Assembly: GCA_007258455.2 (NCBI GenBank) | Contig: VDFB02000003.1 | Location: 43,341,986-43,405,985, forward strand | DNA length: 64,000 nucleotides | Direction of reading: 5' to 3' | DNA from: Sequoia sempervirens | Lineage: Eukaryota > Streptophyta > Pinopsida > Cupressales > Cupressaceae | Shown: piece after piece, positions 23,447 through 36,135 of the stretch | Position numbering within the stretch: the first letter of the stretch is position 1 | Layout: each line of letters starts with the position of its first letter | The notes under the pieces: generated by a model | Seen by the model: the letters and a program-made list of their open reading frames with translations, nothing else | What the model was told of the DNA's origin: nothing | The model's database searches: none | Position numbers and translations under genes: made by a program

Positions 23447-24459
23447 TGTAATATCCCTCAATGAAATATCAATCTCAAATATGAAATTATCTATTTCAAT
23501 CAAACTTAAAAGAGAGGAAATCGAGTATTACTGAATGAACACCAAATTACACCAAACTAAAATTGAATATTGAGAAACTGAAATGGAATGATATATTTTA
23601 GATATTATCATGAAATTACATCATTTTTCTATCATATACATCAAATAAAAAATAATGAACAACTGCAACAAAATACATCACCAAATCTCTAAATTGGAAA
23701 CCCAAACTTGCACCAAAACCAAAGCAAACTCCACACACATCACCCCAAATTTCATATGCATTTTTAAAAAGCCAAGTACATATATGAATGCTATAATAAC
23801 ATCAAAATATTCTATTCACAACAACAACACAATTTGAAACTCAGAAACCTACACTATGCACACCAAAAGTGGATCGAACTGCAATCAAAATGGAATTTAA
23901 GAGCACAAATGGAAATCTTTCAGAACATTGTAAATCCTTGAATGAAATTTCTCTTGGAGACCCTCAAAACCACTCAATCCCCCTAGTTTATCAATCTTGG
24001 AGAGTCATCCTTCATCATTTACTAGCATCTGAAGAATAGTCACATCTTATGAGAGAAAAACAATGCATAGAATGAATTCCAACTTGGAAGACAAGCAATA
24101 ATTTATCAAACCACTACAAACACCAATTTGGGTGCCCAAATACCACACCCAAGGGGGGGAATCTTGAATTTGAAATATTGTAACTCTTGCTAACTAGAAT
24201 AGGCCACCATAAAGATTGTAACTCTCGCTGCCAAGAGGAGAATAACCAATTTGACCATTAACATGCTTCACTAGAAATCCATGCTCAACTTGGTCCCAAA
24301 AATATAATTTATGAATATTCATAAATTTGTCACCCAATAATAATTTTATTAATTCACTTAAAAAACCTAATTTTCCTGATTCATCTGTAGGTCCTAACTT
24401 GCTACTTAGGAAACTAAGTTTGCTAAAAATAATGAATGTTATTTTTAAAATAGGGGACA
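23447..24459 (-). repeat. Putative 5' LTR of the minus-strand gypsy relic (copy B)
   Basis: Counterpart of 4270-5281 with the same proposed ends and degenerate primer-binding site. Confidence 0.45.
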
Positions 24460-25008
24460 TGAAATGGATGTAGGTATGAAAAATATAATGTGTGGTGGAA
24501 GGGATAATGACCCAATTATATAAGGATATATTATAAATCATACCATGATGGAAGGCATGCTAAACCTAATGTAAATCTTATAGCTATGAAATCATAGGAT
24601 GTATGGGGAAGACATGCTACCCCCTAATATAAAAATGTGTTAATGTTATAATGTTAGTGTGTTATGGGGGAAGACATGAAGCCACCAAAAGTAAGGGTAA
24701 CTATAGAAGTTGTTTATGCAATCTTTTGGATTCAACTAAGTATGTTTTTGTGTCGATGTTTTGGATCACACTCAATGATCCATCATCAAGAAGAGGAACA
24801 ATAGAAAGAAATGAGAGCAGATAGAGCCTAATAAAGGGTGGGGGTGGAGGGGTGAGAGAGAAGAAAAAATAAGAATTAAGGGAAATTGACAACTAGAAGA
24901 AAAAAGGTTGAAATAAATAAACATTATGAATAAAAAGTATTATAAAAATAAAGAGCATTATGAAAAAAAATAGAAAGCAAAACCAAGGAAATAGTAAGAT
25001 AAGTGTAG

Positions 25009-25967
25009 TGTAGGAAAAAGTCTCCCTTTTTCACACTTAATTTGGGAAATAATATTAAATAAAAGGACTTAATAATGCCTTAATTTAGTGTTGTAATATG
25101 TATTTCACATATTCACATTAAGTTTAGTGCCTTTTAATTAAAATGGACTTAATTGTGCCTTATTTTTGGTGTTGTAAGGTGTACCTTTACACTTCCACAC
25201 TAATCTAGGGCTTTATTAATTAATTAAGGTTAATTATGCCTTAATTGGCCCCTTTAATTCAAATCCAAGCCTAATTAATTACAATTTCTGAAGAGAAAAC
25301 CCGACATTCATTAATGCCATAACATAACACTTAACATTGGAGAATGTTTGTCTGAGGTAAGTGACCTAGGACCCATTCTCCCAAGGGTGAATGGCCCCTC
25401 ACTTAGGCCTAGGACCTAAATTTCAAATATTTTTTTAGTGGTTTTTCAATGATTTCAAATGTGTATTCACATGTCGGCTTGTGTTATTTGAATTTTGGGA
25501 ATTAATGTTAACATATGTATAAATAAGAGGTCATTTCACTATGTTTCACCTATATAAAGTTTTTATGAGAACCTAGAGCATTCAAGTGAGCATTATCAAG
25601 AGCATTTCAAGAGCATTTTCAAGGCATTCAAGAGCAGATTTGAAGAGGATTATTGCAGCATTCAAGATCATATTATCATGTCAAAGCTTTCTTGCATCAT
25701 GCATGTTGTTTGAGCTAATATGTTGATGTAGTGTTCAAGATCCATTCAAGAATTCAAAGGAATTGTTTCAAATCAAGTTTCATGATCAAGATCCACACCA
25801 ATTGAAACCATTTCATGCAAGTTGTAGATCCATATTCCAAGGTTCAAATAAGGTTTGGTGAGTTGTGACATTACTTGTTCATTCATCATTCCTTCATTCT
25901 ATTTCATTTCATTACAAGGTTTAATTACCAAAATGGGGTTTGACCAAGGAAAACCCCCATTCACCTA
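25009..25967 (+). repeat. Ty3/gypsy (Tat/Athila-like) LTR, copy B
   Basis: Counterpart of 5832-6790, with its TATA box at about 25550. It differs from copy A by a few substitutions only. Confidence 0.6.
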
Positions 25968-28159
25968 ACAAACAACATTTTTCCCTCTTGATGTGTGATT
26001 GTAGATTTTAGGTAGAAGATCTATTAAAGAACAAAAATTGAAAAGTTGTCAAAGTTGTCATCATTCTTGCAATTTCATAGAAATTGACCTACAACATATA
26101 TTTTCATCTTTCTGACCATGAGCTTCGAGAATCTGGGAGTGTAGACACAACAAAACAAAACCCAAAAATAGATTTCCAGGAGTCCTAGCCAGGACCCATT
26201 CATCATAGGGCGAATAAATCCTTAGTAAGCTTCAAAAAGGTACTTTTGGTGATTGGTACACTTCACTTTCCCATTCTCAGATTTGCAATTTGACTGTTGG
26301 TTCCATCAAAATTGAGTTTAATCTTCTAGATGCACTTTATAGATCACAATTTGGAGTTGTTTTTATATTTTTAATCTTTCTCCCCAAAGTTTTGTTTGAC
26401 TCATATACCCCCATCCTTGCATAAAAGGGAAATTTGTAGATTCATACCTTGATTTGACTCACCTTTTGGTTGATAGTCATTTCATTGTTTAGATCTCATT
26501 TCCTAATGAAATAAGAGAAATAGGTCCATTACAAACCCCATTTCCATCATTCCATTGTGATTCACCTATTTTTTCTTTCGTTTCAATAAGATTAGCAAAA
26601 TAAATTAGAAACCTAACATAAACAATTAAATCAATAAAGCAAGAACATCAAAAGGAAGGGACAAAAAAATGAGCCTAAATGCAAAAAAAAAAGAACAAAT
26701 AAAACAAGGGAACATTTAAAAGAACATAAACAATGAATGGATATAAGAAAAAATAAGTAAGAACACAAGAGAAAAAATCAAACCATAAAAAATAACTAAA
26801 TGAAAAGGAAGAATAAAAAAGGAAAAAAAAATCAAGCATACATTTAAAAAAATAGAAATAGAAAATTAAGAATATAAATAAGAACCAAAATGAAGAAGTA
26901 AGAGAAACAAAAGTAAAAAAATATAAAAGAGAAGTAATATAAAAGAACATAAAAGGACACAAAAGAGATAACCATTTAAATAAGAGAAAATTGAAAGAAA
27001 TAAAAAACCAACCTAAATACAAGGCCTATAAAAGAAGAAATAAAAGTAATTTAAAAAGAACATTAAATATAAGAACAAACTAAATTAAAAGAAAAATATA
27101 AGAATATGTAAAAAATAATCAAATATAAATAAAAAAATGCATATAAGGATAAATATAAGAACCTAAATATATAAAAAAAATTACAAACAAGATAAAATAA
27201 ACATTAAAATAAAAAATAAAAAATAATAACAAAAGAAAAATGACAAGAACACAAGCATAGATAAAAGAAAGTATATATATATATATATATAAAGCTTGCA
27301 TAAACAATTTTATGGAATGTGGAAAACTCATTCCAACTAACAACTATAGAAGTATTATAGATCAATGTAAGATCAAAATACAATCTTTAGAATTGTGATA
27401 TAACAAGGAACTCTCAAGAAATGACTTTAGAAAGTGTGATGAATATGCATATAGACTCAATGTGTTGGCTTTAAGAATTATTAATATAGAAAATTAGGAT
27501 CAATAAGTAACTCTAGAAAGTATTATGTATGTATATAGTTTGATGAAAGAGCATCTAGTGGTGTAAGGGCAATCTTGCATCACTCAAAAATATTGTGTTT
27601 TCATTTTGTTTTATAGTTTTCTTTAGTTGTTTTGGGGCCCATGGTGACACATGCAATCTTTGGGATAGTATGAAGTTTGAAACAACCAAAAATAATCACT
27701 TGCCATTTTTTAGTAAGTTGGCCTATTCGGGTTCCTATGGACACAAAAACTGACCCCAAGGAGCAAAATTGAAAAATAAAATTATTGGTGAAAGAATCAT
27801 CTCAAAATCCTAACCGTTTGGAAGATATTAAATTTTTCATCCTGAGGAATTTCTCTAATGAAGTTTAAAATTCAAAATTGAGGACCTTAGAAGCCTCAAA
27901 ATAGGTTGGGCTCATCTTATAGATTTGGTGAAAGCATGTTGTATATCTCTTCACAAGCTTTCCAATGTTATATTACAATTGAAGATCTAACGGTTGGATC
28001 GAAAGTTATGACCTCGAGAGAAGTTGTAACTATAGAAAAATAAAATAAAAACTCTTCTAAAGTAGGAAAATGGATGATGGAATTTCTAGCGCCAAAATAG
28101 GGTTACACCTTTCCAGAATATTCTAAGGTAGTTACACTTCTAGGATAAAGATGGAGAAT

Positions 28160-28511
28160 AGGGGTTACATTGGAGTTGCCTGCTCTAAGATTGGCTAAGG
28201 AAATTGAGGATAAGACTTTTGATAGTTCCATTGAAAAGCATGTTATGTTTCTTGTTGAACATGAGGAACAATGCGTAAAGGTGGTGGATCACATTGAAAA
28301 ACACCAAAGCCAAGTCAAGAAGCTCTTTAACGAGAAAGCAAAATCCCAAGAGAAGAGAGTTGAAAGGGATGCATGAAAATTTGATTCTTTGTGGAGAGGT
28401 CCTTTCATGATTCACCAACTCTCTGGTGAAAATAGTTTTTTGTTGGCATATCAAGATGGAACAGCTTTTATGCTACCTCATGACAGACAACATTTGGATC
28501 TTCTCACTTAG
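28160..28511 (+). pseudogene. Ty3/gypsy (Tat/Athila-like) integrase C-terminal relic (copy B)
   Basis: Counterpart of 8967-9318 with several replacements (LVEHEEQ for LAEHEEQ, HIEKHQSQ for HIAKHQSQ, FNEKAK for FNKKAK). It has the same internal TGA and the same terminal TAG. Confidence 0.75.
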
Positions 28512-29344
28512 TGAAGAGACAAATAAGTTTGTACATTTTTGTATAGTTTTATGTTTTTTGTTTTGTTGTCTAGTTTTTTTGTCACCTGACTCTATAGCCC
28601 AATGGATGGATACAAGAACTTAGAGTTATGGGATTCTTGTCTATTCAACCATCTCCCCAGTTAGAGCCAACTATTATCCTTGACTTTCGCTTGCTCAATT
28701 CATGGGATAACCCCTACAATTTTTTTTCTTTTTGTAGCCCACCTCCTCTAAGCATGTATATCGAGATAGATTTCGATTTGTCTCATGAGTATTCTGGCCC
28801 CTCAAAAATTATTTTGTTTGGGTCACCTTTTTTTCCTTCTAGAAAAATTTGCGAAAGTTAGATTTCAAGTGTTAGTATTTTTTCTTTTATATGTAGTGTC
28901 ACTAAATTTTAGCACAACTATAGAGTTTTGGTAGACTGCATGTTTCGTGTACTCATAGAGAATTTCTCCATAACTACACTCCTACACCTGCACATTCAAC
29001 CATTAATGCATGTTTAGAGTTGGTTTATTAATCGATTTGACTTTTTTTTACTCTCATTTTTACTTTATCTTCTTGGTTTCCTTGTTGATTCACATTCTCC
29101 ATGCTATATGTTGCTTCGTTGTTGTAATTGTGCTGATTCCTGTGAGGTTTTGGTCAATTTTTCACCATCGTTGAAGTTTTAAAGGTATGTCAAACTAGGT
29201 TCTTTTCAATTGTGTTTTTGTTTTGGTTTGTATATGTTTGTAAACATTGTTTGGGTTTTCATTTTGTATTATGCGCTACTTGGTTTTTGTATCCATTTTC
29301 ATGTTTTTCACCATAGGTCTAGGTTCATCTACACAGTTCTAAAT

Positions 29345-30105
29345 AGATGCTGTTCAAAGATTAAAACCCAAACAACATCTTAATCCAACAACCTAATCCA
29401 ACATCCTGCATCCATGATGCATCTTGGTTTTCCTCATGTTGTACGGGGAATTTTCCCTGAATGATATATAAACCCTTGCCTACCTTGTATTGTTTGGAAT
29501 TTTTTTCTCCAAACAACATTGTCGAACTGTCATTCCATTTGCAAACTTGTCTTCAGGTTATGTGGAGAATTTTCCCCGTGTAACACATAACACTTCATAC
29601 CTAACATATGTTGTTCAAAGAATATTTTATGAACAACATCCTTGAACACCTACACAAACATATGTTGTGTAGAGAACTTTCTCCACACAACACCTTTGTT
29701 ATGCATGAAATTCCTATGCACTTCGAAGAAAATCCTTCAAAGTGCATTAAGATGATCTACCCCATGCACTTTAGATAATTTTCTCTAAAGTGCATACCCT
29801 TTGCACATTTAAACATAGGCACAGGTCAGGGAATTTTCTTTGACTTGCACAAATAGATTTACCTTGTACATATGCAAATTAGAGAATTTTCTTTGATTTG
29901 CACTTGCTTTGACTTACCCTCATGTAGGTCGAAGAATTTTCTTCAACTTGCATTAAAGCTAGCATTTACCTACCTTAAGTGTAGTTCAGAGAATTTTCTT
30001 CAAACTACATCCAAATTCATACTATCATGTAAGAGTGGGAGATTTTCCACCTTTACACCCAGAATGAAATTCCTATGTAGTTTGAAGAATTTTCTCCGAA
30101 CTATG
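29345..30105 (+). repeat. Array of about 14 short hairpins with variable arms (copy B)
   Basis: Counterpart of 10152-10912. Some units are better paired here. The third unit has arms TTGTTTGGA/TCCAAACAA (9 bp perfect) where copy A pairs over 6. The last unit (TAGTTTG with CGAACTA) pairs over about 11 of 12 positions, where copy A has an extra GT and a lost G. The conserved GAATTTTC centre is retained throughout. Confidence 0.85.
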
Positions 30106-30217
30106 CCCAAAACACTTCAAAAATATAGAAGTGTAGATTTTTTCCACAACTGCATGGCACTTGAAATTTTTCTAACTTTGGAGAGTTCTAAAATTGATTT
30201 TTGCAATCTCTTTCCAA

Positions 30218-32161
30218 ATGATTGATCTATCTCCTAAGAAGAAGAATATGAAGTACAAGTACCAAGGAGTGATCTCAATGACTTCTATGGATTCCAATGT
30301 GGACAACATCAAAGACACAAAGATTGGACATGTGGACATGCCAAAATTCTTGGAAAGAGTGAAAAGGCAGCCTGTTGCCTTAGGCATGCAATGTGTCCTT
30401 AACAACAACATTTATTTGGTTTCTTCATTTTATGTATTAGCTTAGAATCCAAAATTTGTGTTAGCAGAAGCTGCCAATTTCAAAAAAGAGATGAAGAACA
30501 TAACATATGCAAATGTAAATGTAGTAATAAGATTGGATGAGGAATTATTTGACAAGATTTTCATGTGCCTAGATATTTACGATTATGTTGATATCACCAT
30601 GGAGGTAGCACAAGATTATTAGGACAAGAATTCAGATAAGTGAAAGAACGATATTAATACCCAATGGCTCAAGACTTCCAAACCTATAATTTCAAGGTGG
30701 CCAAAGAACATCTTTCAGAGTGAGTTCATCGAAGAGGTTGGTGATCTGATAACACTTCTTAGTAGAGTTAAAGGGCTTCCAAGATCCAATACTTTTCAGG
30801 AATGGTTGTATCTGTATATATATGTCATAAGGAAGGTTAATCAAAAGATCTTTTGGGGAAATAAAATTAGCAATTCAAGTTGTGAACAACTTTCAAAAGT
30901 GTCAACCTCTTTGAGGTTCTATATGACTTTATATCTGGTATATATTATTGCCTCAATGAGGCATTTTCCTAGCTTTTCTACAAAAGGTGATAGAAGAAAA
31001 TTTTTGGTATATGAATACTATACACAGCTAACTTTGAAACAAAGCATCAAGAATTTTAGAAGCGTAAATGATGCCTTCTTCTATTCTTACATTTGCATAT
31101 TTGATAAAGAAATTGAAAAGAAAAGAGTCTTTGACAAAGGTTTGGAGCTAGTGAGAAAGTTTGGTTATATGTTTCTACAATTTCCTACTTTCACCTATAT
31201 CAGGGTTTGTTATTTTGATGGATATCCATACATGCTACCAAGGTATCGAAGTGACAAAATTATACTGATGGAGATATGTAGGTAGATTATGGTTGTGCAT
31301 AGAAAGCAAGCATAATCTCATAAAGATGGTTTCAATTTTCCACTCACCATTGGAAAGTATTCAATAACTACAACTCCATGATCCAAAGCCATGAAAACTG
31401 AGATGCAATGGGTGACCATGAAGAAGTATAAGAGAAGGAATGACTTTTATTACCAGGGTATGAAGGTTAAGCTTAAGAGAAGCTATACTCATGTTCATAG
31501 GATTGAGGATATATGGGTTGATTGTAGGAATGATGAGGATGTAAGGAAGTTAAAGACTTTAGTCAACTTATCTTAGAATAGATTAGAAACCTTGAACTTG
31601 TTGATATTCTTGAAGACATGTAGGAGGAAGATGATATTGTAGATCCCACATATGTAGAAAATAAGATTGATGACTCCCCTCTTCCAACATTTTCAATGAT
31701 CACAAAAGGAGATGGTTTCCATAAGAGAAAGGTTTCAACCTACCCTTGCTGACACTAATTTGTGGTTGGAAATGAGAGGGATAAAGTTGAAGTTTTTCAA
31801 AATAGGATCAGAGGAAGAGGATATTGAAGGGCCTTTGGCTAAAAGGGAAGAATTAAGAACAAAGAATAAAGAAGATGTTCCTAGTACTAGTAAGAATCCT
31901 AAACCTATCTTCATAATCAAAAGGACTAAATTCAAGGATAAATAAGGAACATCAACTCAAGAAGATATAGCAGAAGAAGAAATTGTGGCTGAAGAGGCTA
32001 AACAAGAATTTCGTGATACCTCTTAATTGGAGTTAATATAGGAAGAATCTCCCTCCTCTTCTCTTATAGCTTCTATGGTGCAAACTCCTACTTCTCATGT
32101 TGTTTCATATGTACAATCTCTACCTACTATTTATAATGTTCATGTTACACATGCTTTCTAG
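30218..32161 (+). pseudogene. Degenerate extra ORF downstream of pol, full length (copy B)
   Basis: One frame runs from MIDLSPKKK through about 31576, interrupted by only seven stops, including TAGs after SSFYVLA, AQDY, MEICR and LVNLS. It then changes frame and ends at 32161. The longest open part is 30806-31285 (159 codons). Motifs visible: VVIRLDEELFDKIFMCLDI, LLSRVKGLP, EQLSKVSTSLRFYMTLY, and a basic/acidic tail. The early pattern (I--EL-D-IF, then a LP dipeptide, then a W-rich or aromatic stretch) loosely resembles the ORF at 54731. I cannot assign a domain confidently; plant-mobile-domain-like extra ORFs of gypsy elements are one candidate. Confidence 0.5.
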
Positions 32162-32339
32162 ATCTGTTAAAATTTCTAAAAAATTCTCAAATTTGCAACC
32201 ATAAATTAAAATTTATGAAAAACATAAAAGCATCATAACTCGCTCAAACATGTCAACCTGAACTTGATTTTTGGCTTATAGTCTTCTGATATGATCTGTA
32301 ACTCGTAGTAAAAAATTAAAAAAGAAATCATAGCCATTT

Positions 32340-33521
32340 GAGAGATATAATGAAATCTTTGAAAACCCTAGGGTTTTGTCTTCAACCTGATATGCACAAG
32401 GTTAGTCTTGAAAATTTTAACCAAAACAAAAAGATAAGGTTAGTAAGACCTTAGGTTCACTAATTTATCGACTAGGAAAATCAGAAGAAAGGCATGAATC
32501 ATCGATAGCAACCACAAAACTACCTAAATTCAAGCCATAGAGACCTAAATCTAACAATGAAGCTCAAGATGACAATATGAATTAAAATAATAAAGCAAGT
32601 ACACCTTAGATCCAATAAAAAAGTTGATTCTCCTCCACTGCTCTTCTCAAATTTGTTTTTTACTCTTAGATATGTAGTGTGCAATATTTGCAATAAGCTC
32701 AATGTAGATGATTGATAACAAGATCTCAAGATGAATGGTATGAGAGATGTGATAGCAAAATATTGAAGATTGTGGTTAAACTTGAAATGAAATTGGTTGC
32801 TTTCTTTTATAGAGATCAAAATTAGATGGATGATTAGGATTGAGTGATGATGTATCATGATCAATGTTAAAGATTGGTTGAGGGAACAATAATTAATAAG
32901 AGTCATTAATTATTGTGACATACACAAATGAATTGAATGATGGGTAGGGATAGATGAATTAAATAATTACAACAATTATTTAATTTAGGTGGCAATGAAT
33001 GAATAATTAAACCATTAAGAATAATTATTTAATTATAGAAGAAGAAAGGGAGATAAATAATTAAATAATTAAGAACAATTATTTAATGATAGATGAGAAG
33101 AGGTGGTAAATAATTAAATAATTAGAAACAATTATTTAATTATAGAAGAAGGGAGATGATAAATAATTAAATAACTAGAAACAATTATTTAATTATGAAA
33201 GAAAAGAGATGATAAATAATTAAATAACTAATAATTTATTTAACTATAGAAGAAAATGATAGTGAATAATTAAATAAATAACAATTTATTTAATTATAAA
33301 TGGTAATTAGTGACGTAATTAAATGAATAAAATTTATTCAATTAATCTAAGAAGAATAAAGATAAAATGAATTAATTAAATAATATAAAATTATTCAATT
33401 AATAGAAGAGAGTGGTATTAAGGAATAATTAAATAATTAAAAACTATTTAATTATGTAGGAAAGATGCAAATTAGTACAAAAATGTTGTTTGCAGGCTTA
33501 AGACATTTTTCAGTGTCTACA
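32340..33521 (-). repeat. Minus-strand LTR with AT-rich hairpin array (copy B)
   Basis: Counterpart of 12160-13353, starting at 33521 on the minus strand. Copy B lacks 9 bases near 33301 and has a better-paired second hairpin unit near 33003-33040. The lower edge is approximate. Confidence 0.55.
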
Positions 33522-34336
33522 ACTTCTATTCACAAGGAGAAATGAATAAGATACAATGGTAGTTTATATAGATCACAACAAGAAATGAGAATTCCTTTGA
33601 ACTAGAAAAGAGAAACACATTGAACTAGATTTTCTTGGGATTGTATAATGTTTACGAACAACAAACATTTTAATGTGTGAGGCATGCATATCAAAATAGA
33701 GTATAATATAGTTACTAAAAAGGAAAAATAATCTATAATCATCTACTTTGGGCCATCCACCTCTAGTTGTCATACCAATTGCACCCCTTGATCTAATTAG
33801 CATTACAATGCATGGTTGCAAGTGTCCATGTGTTATGCAATTAAAGTCACTAAGTGGCTAGCATGGGATTATACTTGGTCACACACATAAGCACATGATG
33901 AACAAGGTGTGGGATCATGTGTGGTGGCATATTCAATGACAATGAGAGTTGTGTGTTGGGGACAAAAGATATAGAGAAGAGTATAGAGTATCATGCACAT
34001 GTAGTGTTTCCATTGTCTTGTGTGGTTGCACTCTCATCACCTTGCAAGGTCCATTACTTTACATGGGCCCCCTATTGTATCCTTCAATGTCTAAAAAATT
34101 ATTGTACATGTATGTTTGCGAGTGATACATACTTTAAGATACATGATCATTTTTTAATTCAAACACATCTTAACATTGGGGAAAAATATTATGGTGAAGT
34201 TTACATGCCCATGCCATTTTTAATTTAATTTATAGCAATTTTGAGGAAATATTTTGATACATGCATATATAATAAAATGGTGCAATCTTGTGCTAAGTTG
34301 TCCTCTCAATCTCCTAACCTTTACCTAGCATACGAC

Positions 34337-34562
34337 AAATTCATCGCCAACAATTCGTTGAAGGAAAATTTACCACCAACAATTCATCACCACGAAAAAT
34401 TCACCGACAAAAAATTCACCGCCAAGTAAAATCTACCGCCAGCAATTCACCGTGGCAGAAAATTAACCACATCAATATTTTTAATAAAATCAAAGTTTTT
34501 GAAATATATATTAAAAAATATGGTGAATTGTTGACGGTGAATTTTACTTGGCGGTGAATTTT
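34337..34562. repeat. Small foldback element with tandem subrepeats (copy B)
   Basis: Counterpart of 14169-14396. The long inverted arms are retained, and the right-hand GACGGTGAATTT matches the repeat unit better than copy A's GACAGTGAATTT. Confidence 0.7.
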
Positions 34563-35952
34563 CCTAGAGCCCCTTTACTTATCCATATCCACAAAAAGTT
34601 CCACACACATAACCCACACCATATTCTTATAAACAAATATTCAAATACAATCATCTTATCCACACGTTTACTACACTTATATATACACCTACCTATGTAG
34701 AATCAATATACACTTATATGTGATTATGCACCCACCTCAAATTAATTTTACAATCATGAAATTAATCTAAAATTGACCCTTACCTTTATAAAACTTAAAT
34801 GTAAACATTACCTTTGTAAAACCCTTTATTTTCCCTAAAGTCCACTTCCGAAAATTCAAATCCACCTGTCTCTCATTCATTTTAAGCATCAAATAAAGTT
34901 TGTTTACCTTTATAAAACTTAAATGTAAACATTGCCTTCCTATAGCCCTTTATTTTCCCAAAAATCCATTTTAGAAAATTCAAATCCACAAGTCTCCATC
35001 AAATAAAGTTTGTTTTCATTGTCAAAGGCCTAACCACCATCTTGTTGGGAGGTGAATGGCAGATATTCTACTTAACTTTAGTGTGATTGTTTGGGATGGC
35101 GACCGATCCAACCGGTCATGTGAAATTCTATTTATAAAGGCCGACAAGTAGGTGGCAGAACATGATCGTGATGGGAAAGAATATCTCCAATGAAAAGGAT
35201 GTCCTCAAATATTTTTTTAACAAGCGACACATTTGACCATGCTTTGACCACGCCCAACAACATGTCTTGAGATTTTTCGAAAATTGGAAAGAGATTAGCT
35301 TATGCGAAGAGATTAGGTTAGATAAATAAAAAATATCTTACATATTTTAAATATATTTATTTAAAAGTGTCAAGAGATATCAATTTTTTGTACAAGCGAC
35401 ACCTTTGACAATGTTCAGACAACGCCTTCTAATATGTCTTCAAATTTTTCAATTTTTTTTTAACGTGTTGCATAAATTAGTATGTATATCTTAAATATAT
35501 TTATTTAAAAATATGAGAAATATCAATTTAGTTGAAAACAAATATTTTTGAATTGTTTTATTTATTATATATATAGAGATGTCAATTTTATGTCTTGTTT
35601 ATTTTGGAAATATTATGTTTGTTGTTAAATATTGATATTTTGATATGTAAAAGGTTGTCAAAATTAAGATAAAAGGTAAGAGTTTTTGTTAACACACTCA
35701 TGTCATTATGCTCCACCCACCCTTTGTTGTCATTGTAGAATGCTTCTTGACATCAATTAATTGATTAATATAATAAATAAATATGTAGACTAATTTAGAC
35801 AATAAAATTGAAAGTTAAATATATGAGCATTGAATGGTTGAATATCAAGTTAAAAAATTTAATGTGAAGAGATTAACAAATTTAGTTTTAAGACTGTGTA
35901 GAAGAATAAATTTTATGTGATGTTAGAATTTGTTTTTTGTAAGAATTAAAAA

Positions 35953-36135
35953 GTAAGTATGTATGTATGTATGTATGTATATGTATGTATGCATATATGT
36001 ATGTATATACACATATATGTATGTATGTATATGTATGTATGCATATATGTATGTATATACACATATATGTATATATGTATATGTATGTATGTAGATATGC
36101 ATATATGTATATATGTATACATACACATACATATG
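35953..36135. repeat. TATG/TATA microsatellite, long allele (copy B)
   Basis: Expanded by about 97 bases relative to copy A. It includes a higher-order duplication of a ~60-base unit containing TATGCATATATGTATG and TATACACATATATG. It gives spurious Tyr/Ile/His-rich frames on both strands. Confidence 0.9.
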
